Assembly: GCA_964583765.1 (NCBI GenBank)
Contig: CAZOWW010000090.1
Location: forward strand, 1-24,884
Origin: CAZOWW01 sp964583765
Lineage (GTDB): Bacteria > Actinomycetota > Actinomycetes > Actinomycetales > Kineosporiaceae
DNA length: 24,884 bases
Reading direction: 5' to 3'
The notes beneath the pieces were generated by a model. That model had not been told where the DNA came from, did not search any database, and saw only the letters and a list, made by a program, of their open reading frames with translations. Each line of letters starts with the position of its first letter. The stretch's first letter is position 1. Made by a program: the position numbers and the translations under genes. Positions 9,129 to 15,433 of the stretch are shown here, piece by piece.

Positions 9129-9487
9129 TGTGGTTCCCCTTCTTCCGGTCGGTCCTGGATCTCCACCGAAGCGATCTCCAACTCTCGCCCCGGTGCCGTC
9201 GGTAACGCCCGGCCACCGCAGGCCGAGCAGGACAGCGGCGGCGGATGTTCCGTCACCGCACGGTGTCCGCAGTCGAGGCAGGTGCTGGGCAGCGGCACGC
9301 GGTCGATAGTCAGCACGGACCCGGCCAGCGGGGTGCCCGCAGTGGCGACGTCCCAGCCGAACTGGAGAGAGTCCGGAACGACACCGGCGAGTACCCCGAC
9401 CCGCAGCCTCACCGCGACCACGGGTTGCCCACCGACCAGGTCGTCGATGGTGCGGACGGCCGCGTAGGCGATCGAGAGCTCGTGCAC
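9125..9487 (-). CDS. hypA: Nickel metallochaperone HypA
   Basis: 120-residue HypA/HybF-family protein that carries nickel to the hydrogenase large subunit together with HypB. Nickel is bound at the mature N-terminus, so the start must give Met-His-Glu: a GTG at 9485-9487 gives MHELSIA and is preceded by GAGAGGAG. The structural zinc site is seen as CLDCGH and, about 15 residues later, CSACGG. The longer open frame upstream belongs to another reading of the protease gene and is not part of HypA. Confidence 0.96.
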   Translation of the reverse strand: MHELSIAYAAVRTIDDLVGGQPVVAVRLRVGVLAGVVPDSLQFGWDVATAGTPLAGSVLTIDRVPLPSTCLDCGHRAVTEHPPPLSCSACGGRALPTAPGRELEIASVEIQDRPEEGEPQ

Positions 9488-9500
9488 TCCGACTCCTCTC

Positions 9501-10142
9501 TCATGCTCGCGGGCTCCGCAGTGAGTCCGATCCCATGCTCGCCGGCTCCGCCGTGAGTCCGAGAACCTCCTCGGGGTAAGGGAGTGCCTCCCCGGGGTGT
9601 TCCCGCGGCGGCACGTCGAGACCCCAGGAGCGCAGTTCACCGGCGGCCGCGTCGGCCAAGGCGCCGACGGCCTCGCCGATCGGAGCCGACAGCCCCAACC
9701 CGGGCGAGACGTCCTGCGGCTCGACACCCCACACGACCAGGTGCCGTGGGCTCCGGCCGCGGAAGGCGGCTGCGGCGAGGAGCTCCGCGAACCCGAGTTC
9801 GTGGACGGAGAACTTGGCCGCGAACGTCGCGTGGACGTCCGCTCCATCCAGCCGGACCAGGTCGCCGGGCGGCCTGCCGGCGGTGACGGCGTCGAGCACC
9901 AGAAGGTGTTCGACGCCCTCCAGCAGGCCGAGCAGGTGCAGGCCGAGAACGCCACCGTCGTAGATCGTGACGCTCGCGGGCAGTTCGTAGCGGCGGACGA
10001 GCTCCGCTGTCGCGGCCAGCCCTGCACCGTCGTCGCCGACCAGGATGCTGCCCAGGCCCAGCACGGCGAACCGCTCCCCGGTGTCCGGGGAACCGCCGTC
10101 CGGCCCGGCCGGCTCCTGGCCTGCCATGCCCGACTCCGTCAT
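9501..10142 (-). CDS. Hydrogenase maturation endopeptidase (HyaD/HupD family)
   Basis: 213-residue nickel-dependent endopeptidase of the HyaD/HybD/HoxM family. Such enzymes remove the C-terminal extension of the large subunit after nickel insertion, and the large-subunit gene directly upstream has that extension. Visible motifs are GLGSILVGDDGAG near the N-terminus, YDGGVLGLHLLG, VLDAV and SVHELGF, giving the usual Asp/Asp/His nickel-binding set. The start ATG overlaps the large-subunit stop (ATGA). The protein is somewhat longer than typical (about 160-180 residues) owing to a Pro/Gly-rich leader and a C-terminal tail created by a 32-bp tandem duplication, whose second copy is read in a different frame before the stop. 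Confidence 0.93.
   Translation of the reverse strand: MTESGMAGQEPAGPDGGSPDTGERFAVLGLGSILVGDDGAGLAATAELVRRYELPASVTIYDGGVLGLHLLGLLEGVEHLLVLDAVTAGRPPGDLVRLDGADVHATFAAKFSVHELGFAELLAAAAFRGRSPRHLVVWGVEPQDVSPGLGLSAPIGEAVGALADAAAGELRSWGLDVPPREHPGEALPYPEEVLGLTAEPASMGSDSLRSPRA
9502..9562. repeat. 32-bp tandem duplication at the 3' end of the endopeptidase gene
   Basis: Two adjacent, nearly identical copies with a 32-bp period, starting at about 9502 and 9534. Because 32 is not a multiple of three, the copies encode different residues (LTAEPASMG, then SDSLRSPRA), and the second copy supplies the stop codon. The event apparently re-formed the C-terminus of the gene. Confidence 0.8.
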
Positions 10143-12316
10143 GGGACCACGATGATCTCGGCTGTCTTCGTCCCCCGGGCGTCGAGCACGTGGACCGCGC
10201 AGGCCATGCACGGGTCGAAGGAATGGACGACGCGCAGGATCTCCAGCGGCTTGGTCGCGTCGGTCACGGGGGTGGCGACCAGCGCCTGCTCCCAGGCTCC
10301 CCGATTCCCCGCGGCGTCCCTCGGTGATCCGTTCCAGGTCGAAGGGATGACTATCTGGTAGTTCGTGATCTTCCCCGCGGAGATGTTGACCCAGTGGCCC
10401 AGGGCACCGCGTGGCGCCTCGGTCAGTCCGTATCCGCTGGCGGTGGCCGGCCAGGTGGCCGGGTCCCACTTGCTCGTCTCGGCGATGGCGAGATTGCCGG
10501 CCGAGATGTTGGCCGAGAGCTGATCGAGCCAGGGCCCGAGCTGCTCACCGAGCCACTGGGTCTCCAGGGCCCGGGCCAGCATCCGGCCGATCGTCGAGAA
10601 CAACGCGGACGTGGGTTGGCCGATCTGGGTCAAGGCATCGTCGACGAGCTGCTTGGCCCGGGTGACCCCACTGGCGTAGGCCACGGCCATCCTGGCCAGC
10701 GGGCCGACCTCCATGACGGTCCCCCCGTAACGAGGGGCCTTGCTCCAGCTGTACTTGGCCGAGGTGTTCAGGGTGGTGTACGGCGGGGTGGGACCGGTGT
10801 AGTTGGGCTGGGTGACTCCCACCGATGGGTGCACGGTGCTGCCGGAGTACCACGCCCGGGTCAGATCCTCGGTGATCTGCTGTTGATTGAGGGCCTCCAC
10901 GGAAGCCAGGTTGCGGGCCCGGATGATTCCGCCAGGAATCAGCTTCACACCGGTGGCGTCCGGGAAGTCACCGACGCACAGCAGGTTGCCGACGCCCTGC
11001 CCGATCGTCGTCCACGAGGAGTAGGCCTTGGCCAGGTAGAGCAGGTCCGGCACGTAGACCTGCTCCACGAACGTTCGCATCGAGGCGGCCAGGGTCTTCA
11101 TGGTCGAGATCGTCGCGGGGGTGACCGACTTGGTGTTCGTCGGGTCCAGGGGCGTCGCCATGCCGCCGACCAGGTAGGTCTGCGGGTGCGGGTTCTTGCC
11201 GCCGAGGTAGGCGTGGATCTTCACCGCATCCCGCTGCCAGTCGAGCGCCTCGAGGTAGTGCGCTGTCAAGACCAGGTTGGCCTCGGGGCTCAGCTTGTAG
11301 GCCGAGTGGCCCCAGTAACCATTCGCGAACGGTCCGAGTTGGCCGCTGGCGACGAAGGTCGCCAACTTGGCCTTGACCGAGGCGAAGTAGGCCGTGGAGT
11401 TGTTGGACCAACTCGACAGCGAGGCCTGCAGGGCGCTGGCCAGGGCCGGGTCGGCGTTCAGTGCGCTGGTGATATCGATCCAGTCCGGGCCGTGCAGGTG
11501 GTAGAAGTGCACCACGTGATCGTGCAGGTACTGCGTCGCCTCCATGATGTTCCGCATGATCCGCGCATTGTCGGGAATGGTGATCCCCAGCGCGTTCTCC
11601 ACCGCACGCACCGAAGCCACGGCACTCACGGTGGTACAGACCCCGCAGGCTCGCTGGGTGAAGATCCAGGCGTCGCGCGGGTCGCGACCGACGAGGATCT
11701 GCTCCAGACCGCGATACATGGGGCTCGTGCTCCAGGCGTCGGAGACCGCGCCGGAGCCGATCTGTGCCTGGATCCGCAGGTGGCCCTCGATGCGGGTGAC
11801 CGGGTCCACGACGATGGTCCCGCTGGTGGCACTGGTCGTGGTGGTCGTCCTGGCCGCGGTGGTGGTGGCCGCGGTGGTGGTGGCCGCGGCGGTGGTCGTC
11901 CTGGCCGCGGTCGTCCTGGCCGCGGTCGTCCTCGTCTCTTCGTCGTCCTCCCCCCCGCCTGTGGTGACGGTGGTCGTCGCCGTCACTGCGGTGCCGTTGA
12001 GCGCGAAGTCGGTGGGCGCGGGGTTGCTGGTCGTCCACGTTCCCTGGAACCCGAACGAGGCCGTGCCACCAGCAGGGACGCTGGCGTTGTACGAGAGGTT
12101 CGTCGCGGTGACAGAGCTGCCGGATTGCGTGACGGTGGCACCCCAGAAGGACGAGACCTTCTGACCCGCGCCGAAGGTCCAGGTCAAGGTCCAGCCGGTG
12201 AGCGCGGTCGGGGAGGCGATCTCGACGCTGGCCGTGAACCCCCCCGCCCACTGACTGACGGTGTAGGCGACGGTGGCGCCGCCCGGGAGCTGTACGGCAC
12301 TGAATGGGTTGTTCAT
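10139..12316 (-). CDS. [NiFe]-hydrogenase large subunit with N-terminal CBM2
   Basis: 725-residue catalytic subunit for H2 oxidation. Residues 12-112 form a CBM2: SQWAGGF, GWTLTW, FWGATVTQSG, LSYNASV, PAGGTASFGF and FALNG are in family order, with Trp23, Trp58 and Tyr76 in place of the three cellulose-stacking aromatics. A Thr/Ala/Arg linker with an acidic patch (about 113-166) leads to the hydrogenase domain (167-725), which resembles group 1 HyaB/HupL enzymes throughout. Active-site residues: Cys224 and Cys227 (RACGVCT), Cys703 and Cys706 (DPCMAC), Glu177 in TRIEGH and Arg636 in TEAPRGALGHW. The residue four after Cys227, usually His, is Ser231. A 16-residue tail follows His709, the expected cleavage site. 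There is no signal peptide, so export would be as passenger of the small subunit. AGAGGAAA precedes the ATG. Confidence 0.97.
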   Translation of the reverse strand: MNNPFSAVQLPGGATVAYTVSQWAGGFTASVEIASPTALTGWTLTWTFGAGQKVSSFWGATVTQSGSSVTATNLSYNASVPAGGTASFGFQGTWTTSNPAPTDFALNGTAVTATTTVTTGGGEDDEETRTTAARTTAARTTTAAATTTAATTTAARTTTTTSATSGTIVVDPVTRIEGHLRIQAQIGSGAVSDAWSTSPMYRGLEQILVGRDPRDAWIFTQRACGVCTTVSAVASVRAVENALGITIPDNARIMRNIMEATQYLHDHVVHFYHLHGPDWIDITSALNADPALASALQASLSSWSNNSTAYFASVKAKLATFVASGQLGPFANGYWGHSAYKLSPEANLVLTAHYLEALDWQRDAVKIHAYLGGKNPHPQTYLVGGMATPLDPTNTKSVTPATISTMKTLAASMRTFVEQVYVPDLLYLAKAYSSWTTIGQGVGNLLCVGDFPDATGVKLIPGGIIRARNLASVEALNQQQITEDLTRAWYSGSTVHPSVGVTQPNYTGPTPPYTTLNTSAKYSWSKAPRYGGTVMEVGPLARMAVAYASGVTRAKQLVDDALTQIGQPTSALFSTIGRMLARALETQWLGEQLGPWLDQLSANISAGNLAIAETSKWDPATWPATASGYGLTEAPRGALGHWVNISAGKITNYQIVIPSTWNGSPRDAAGNRGAWEQALVATPVTDATKPLEILRVVHSFDPCMACAVHVLDARGTKTAEIIVVP
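11828..11948. repeat. GC-rich tandem repeats encoding the large-subunit linker
   Basis: Imperfect 12-15-bp units (variants of gtcgtcctggccgcg) arranged in tandem. On the minus strand they encode the alternating Thr/Ala/Arg linker between the CBM2 and the catalytic domain. Such repeats expand and contract easily, so linker length probably varies among relatives. Confidence 0.7.
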
Positions 12317-12380
12317 GGTTTCCTCTGGAGAGTCAAGTGACCAAGGACGGCAGGGGCCCCGACGGGTCGGGACACTGGAA

Positions 12381-12419
12381 GAATCGGGACCAGGCGAATC
12401 GGGACCAGGCGAATCGGGG
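12381..12419. repeat. 15-bp tandem repeat between the two subunit genes
   Basis: Two perfect copies of gaatcgggaccaggc (12381-12395 and 12396-12410) plus a partial third copy, ending directly at the small-subunit stop codon. It occupies much of the 103-nt spacer between the subunit genes. No hairpin is obvious. It may be neutral slippage. Confidence 0.85.
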
Positions 12420-13958
12420 TCACGACGCCGTGGTGGTCACCACCGGAACCGTCGTCGTTGTGGTTGTCGTCCTCGTCGTCGTGACGGCCGGGGTTGTCGT
12501 CCTCGTCGTGGTTCCTGTGGACGTCCTCGTGCTCCCTGTCGTCCTCGTCGTGCTCGTCGTGGACGTGGTCCGGGCCGTCGAAGAGGTCGACGCCGCGGTC
12601 GTCGTCGTGACCGGCGCGCCATTGCACGGCACACCGTTGAGCGCGAAGTTGACTGGCTGGGGATTGGTTCCGGTCCATGTTCCCTGGAAGCCGAAGGAAA
12701 CGGTTCCACCCGCCGGGATGGTGGCGTTGTATGCCACATTCTTCGCGGAGACCGCCGTTCCGGTCTGCACGAGGGAGGTGTTCCAGGACGAGGTGACCTG
12801 TTGGCCGGCCGCGAAGTTCCAGGTCAACGTCCAACCGTTGACGGCCGCGGGGGAAGTGATGTCGACGCTGGCCGTGAAACCGCCCACCCATTCTCTGACG
12901 GTGTAGACCACCGTCGCGCCGGCGGCGGTCGTCGTGGTGGTCGTGGTGGTCGTCGTCGTGCTCTTGCGCACGTAGAACGGCGTGTTGGTGTCCCAGAACT
13001 TGCGTGAGGTACAACCGATGCAGAGGCTGCCGGCCCCTATCGGCCACGTGGTCCCGTTCCAGTTCCGCTGGTAGCAGTTCGCCTGAGTGGTCGGCCCCGA
13101 GCAACCCATGAGGACGAGGCAGTAGCCCGCGCGGTGACCGGCGTCGCCCCAGGACGAGACCATGAGCCCTTGCTCGAGGAAGGCGTGGCGTTCGCACCGT
13201 CCGGTCGCGTGAATGGTGTTCTGGTAGGCGAAGAGAGGCCGATTGTCGGCGTCCAGCGGCGGAAGCGCGTTGTTGGTCAGGTAGTAGACGATGGCCGCGA
13301 CCAGGTTCAGGCCGTTCACCGGGCAGCCGGGCATGTTGACGAGGTTGGTCAGCGCCGGAACAGCCTCCCCCACACCGACCGCCCCGGTCGGATTCGGCTT
13401 CGCAGCAGCGATCCCACCGTCGAAGGCGCAGGAGCCCACGGCGATCGTGAACTTGGCGTTGGCCGTCACTCGCTGGACGAGGCTCTGGGCGCTCTCGCCA
13501 CCGACGACGCAATAGGCTCCGTTATTGCCGGTCGGAATCGACCCCTCGACGACACAGACATAGCTGCCGGGCGTGGCCAGCACCTGGTCGAGCGACTGCT
13601 TCGCCTGACCACCCGCGGCCGCCATCAACGTCTCGTGGTAGTCCAGGGAGATCGTGTCGAACAGCAGCGAGGCGACGGTCGGGTCGACGCTGCGGAGAAA
13701 TGATTCGGTGTCACCCGTGCAGTCCTGGAGGGAGAGCCAGACTATGGGGAGGCGGGGACTTGCCGCCACGGCCTGGGCAATCTTTCCGGCCGGCACGGCC
13801 AGGACCGCCGCCATGCTTGCACAGAAAGCAATGAATGCACGCCGACCTACCCCTGCGGGGAGGTCGACTTCCGGCTCGCCAGCGGCGTCTGCGGCCAGGA
13901 CCGGCCGGCGAACGGCGATACGCGACCGTGCGTTGGAGGAAGAAGTGGGGGTCGGCAT
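12420..13958 (-). CDS. [NiFe]-hydrogenase small subunit with Tat signal and C-terminal CBM2
   Basis: 512-residue electron-transfer subunit. A long N-region leads to a twin-arginine signal (VGRRAFIAF, residues 37-45, then a hydrophobic stretch). The mature part resembles HyaA/HupS. Proximal-cluster positions are Cys80, Asp83 (CTGD, where most relatives have CTGC or CTCC), Cys177 and Cys212. The distal site is His250, Cys255, Cys280, Cys286, and the medial site Cys295, Cys313, Cys316. Membrane-bound homologues continue into a transmembrane anchor here; instead there are 11 consecutive Thr (about 334-344), a CBM2 (347-446; Trp357, Trp392 and Tyr410 as likely stacking aromatics) and a 65-residue Thr/Ser/Arg tail. 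The ATG has a near-perfect AGGAGGT 5 nt upstream; a longer frame upstream is rejected. First gene of the operon. Confidence 0.96.
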   Translation of the reverse strand: MPTPTSSSNARSRIAVRRPVLAADAAGEPEVDLPAGVGRRAFIAFCASMAAVLAVPAGKIAQAVAASPRLPIVWLSLQDCTGDTESFLRSVDPTVASLLFDTISLDYHETLMAAAGGQAKQSLDQVLATPGSYVCVVEGSIPTGNNGAYCVVGGESAQSLVQRVTANAKFTIAVGSCAFDGGIAAAKPNPTGAVGVGEAVPALTNLVNMPGCPVNGLNLVAAIVYYLTNNALPPLDADNRPLFAYQNTIHATGRCERHAFLEQGLMVSSWGDAGHRAGYCLVLMGCSGPTTQANCYQRNWNGTTWPIGAGSLCIGCTSRKFWDTNTPFYVRKSTTTTTTTTTTTAAGATVVYTVREWVGGFTASVDITSPAAVNGWTLTWNFAAGQQVTSSWNTSLVQTGTAVSAKNVAYNATIPAGGTVSFGFQGTWTGTNPQPVNFALNGVPCNGAPVTTTTAASTSSTARTTSTTSTTRTTGSTRTSTGTTTRTTTPAVTTTRTTTTTTTVPVVTTTAS

Positions 13959-14259
13959 CAATACCTCCTGTGGCCGACGGGCCTGACACCTCACCGACAG
14001 CGTCTGATGATCCGAGTGATCCGAATCGGACTCCCCAGACCCGTCGGTCCGGGCCGAGGAGATCCCAGGTGTGGTCGAACGGTAACTGCTCGTATTTCGT
14101 CCGAGCCGCCGGCAAGCCAAATGTTGTGGGGCAAAGGAATACCGAGGGAATGCAGGAAATCACCCGGGACGTAGGTCCTGTTAACGTTCTCTTAATGGAG
14201 TCCTGACTTCGATTTGAGCGAAGGACACCTGTCGCGAGGGCGGTGGGCGGCAGGCCGGA
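13959..14259. promoter_or_regulatory. Leader/promoter region of the hydrogenase operon
   Basis: About 300 nt between the small-subunit gene and the 3' end of apbE, both on the minus strand. It contains the ribosome-binding site of the small subunit, a 9-bp direct repeat with one mismatch (tgatccgag/tgatccgaa, 14008-14025), and the word GTTAACGTTC at 14180-14189, which recurs in inverse orientation upstream of apbE. A second TTAA-type half-site starts 11 bp after the first. The AT content near 14080-14200 is higher than in the coding DNA. No promoter hexamers can be assigned with confidence. Confidence 0.45.
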
Positions 14260-15273
14260 TCACAGGTCGTCGCCAGGGGGGTCAGTCTGCTCGGCAGGCC
14301 AGCCGCCGACCACCAGGACCGATCCGTCATCCCGCACCAGACGTGCCGGGAGCCCTCGATCCTCCAACCAGGCCGGTGCCTGTTCCCCGAGGATCAAGCT
14401 CACGGTGCTCGCGGTATTGGCCGCCACGCAGGAAGCGGCGGCGACGGTGACGGTGCGCCACACCTCCTGTGCCGGCACTCCGGATCGGGGGTCGAGCACG
14501 TGGTGCATCTCGTCGCCCTCGTGTCGCCAGCGGCGGTGGACGGTGGAGGATGTCGCGACGCCACCACTGCTGAGCTCGACCGTCTGCTGGGTGGTCCCGT
14601 CCGGCGCCTCGGCCACCGCGATCTGCCAGGACCGCACCGGCGACTCGGGGTCCTGGCAGCCGATCGCGATGTCCCCGCCGAGGCTGATCAGCAGGTCGGT
14701 GCCGACGATACGGGGGATCCGGTCCGCCACGAGATCGGCCACGAAGGCCTTCCCGATCGAACCGAGGTCGAGCGCGAAGCCTTCCGGCACCCGCACGCTT
14801 CCTGCCGGATCGACCTCCACCTGGCGCCAGGCGGGTTGACCGGGCCGACCCGCTGACGACGGCAACGGAGACGAGTACCGGTCGTCGGGTGCGGCCACGG
14901 GCCCGGCGTCCTGGCGGACGAGGTCGATGTCCCGGTCGTAGCCGAGCGACGCCATCCTGTTTCCGAGGGTCGGGTCCAGGAGGCCGTCCGTGCTCCGGGC
15001 GGCGTCCAGCGCGGCGAGCACGGCTCGAGCCAGGAGCGGCGACACGGCCACCACCTGCCCGGCCTGCTGATTCGCCCGGGTCAGGTCGGAGTCTGACCGA
15101 AAACGGCTGCAGGCGTGATCCATCTCGTCCAGGATCGCGCCGGTCGCCGCCTCGGCCGAGGCCAGACGGTCACCTTTCGCAACAACAAGTTGGACGTAAG
15201 TGCCCAGGGCGCGCCACGTGGTGCCCGCGTACCGCGAGGAGGGGTCTTCGGTCTTGGTGATCGATTCCTTCAT
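14260..15273 (-). CDS. apbE: FAD:protein FMN transferase (ApbE family)
   Basis: 337-residue ApbE/NosX-family protein. Such enzymes use FAD to attach FMN covalently to a Thr or Ser of redox proteins such as NqrB/NqrC, RnfG and FMN-binding-domain proteins. Visible family segments are FRSDSDLTRAN (58-68), ALDLGSIGKAFVAD (167-180), LISLGGDIAI (195-204), HHVLDPRSG (257-265) and AANTASTVSLILG (284-296). In the last one Asn stands where E. coli-type ApbE has the metal-binding Asp, which I believe is common in actinobacterial homologues. No lipobox or signal peptide is seen, so it may act in the cytoplasm. It is on the same strand as the hydrogenase operon, 301 nt upstream, and may be controlled separately. 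No obvious flavinylation target is in the window. Confidence 0.92.
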   Translation of the reverse strand: MKESITKTEDPSSRYAGTTWRALGTYVQLVVAKGDRLASAEAATGAILDEMDHACSRFRSDSDLTRANQQAGQVVAVSPLLARAVLAALDAARSTDGLLDPTLGNRMASLGYDRDIDLVRQDAGPVAAPDDRYSSPLPSSAGRPGQPAWRQVEVDPAGSVRVPEGFALDLGSIGKAFVADLVADRIPRIVGTDLLISLGGDIAIGCQDPESPVRSWQIAVAEAPDGTTQQTVELSSGGVATSSTVHRRWRHEGDEMHHVLDPRSGVPAQEVWRTVTVAAASCVAANTASTVSLILGEQAPAWLEDRGLPARLVRDDGSVLVVGGWPAEQTDPPGDDL

Positions 15274-15433
15274 GGCGCCAGGCTTCTCACAGGAGACGTC
15301 AACGGAACGTTAACTCGTTCCTAAAGCCGAACAAAGAGAGGCCGAGGCATTCATGTTCCTGGCGGGAGGCGCGGTGAGTGACGACGGTCACAGTCGGCCG
15401 CCCCCTATCCGGGGGTTACACTCCCGAGGCACG
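15274..15433. promoter_or_regulatory. Divergent intergenic region with dyad GGAACG-N6-CGTTCC
   Basis: Divergent promoter region between apbE and the GT2 gene. A perfect dyad, GGAACG at 15304-15309 and CGTTCC at 15316-15321 with a 6-nt spacer, lies about 30 nt before the apbE start and includes GAACGTTAAC, the reverse complement of a word in the hydrogenase leader. Nearer the GT2 gene, CCCCC-TATCC-GGGGG (about 15400-15414) can form a short hairpin. Operator function is inference. Confidence 0.45.

Noticed and set aside
5925..12340. Several plus-strand open frames of 500-650 codons opposite hypF, hypB and the large subunit
   Set aside because: All are antisense to well-conserved proteins and their translations lack domains, so they are composition artefacts.
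12420..13000. Poly-Thr run and tail of the small subunit as a frameshift or assembly artefact
   Set aside because: The frame stays open through a CBM2 with all family segments in order, and the codons for Thr are mixed ACG/ACC rather than a simple repeat.
12420..13958. Assignment of the hydrogenase to the group 1h high-affinity type because of the Asp ligand
   Set aside because: The remaining sequence of both subunits follows HyaA/HyaB-type enzymes much more closely, so I only note the shared Asp and leave the subgroup open.
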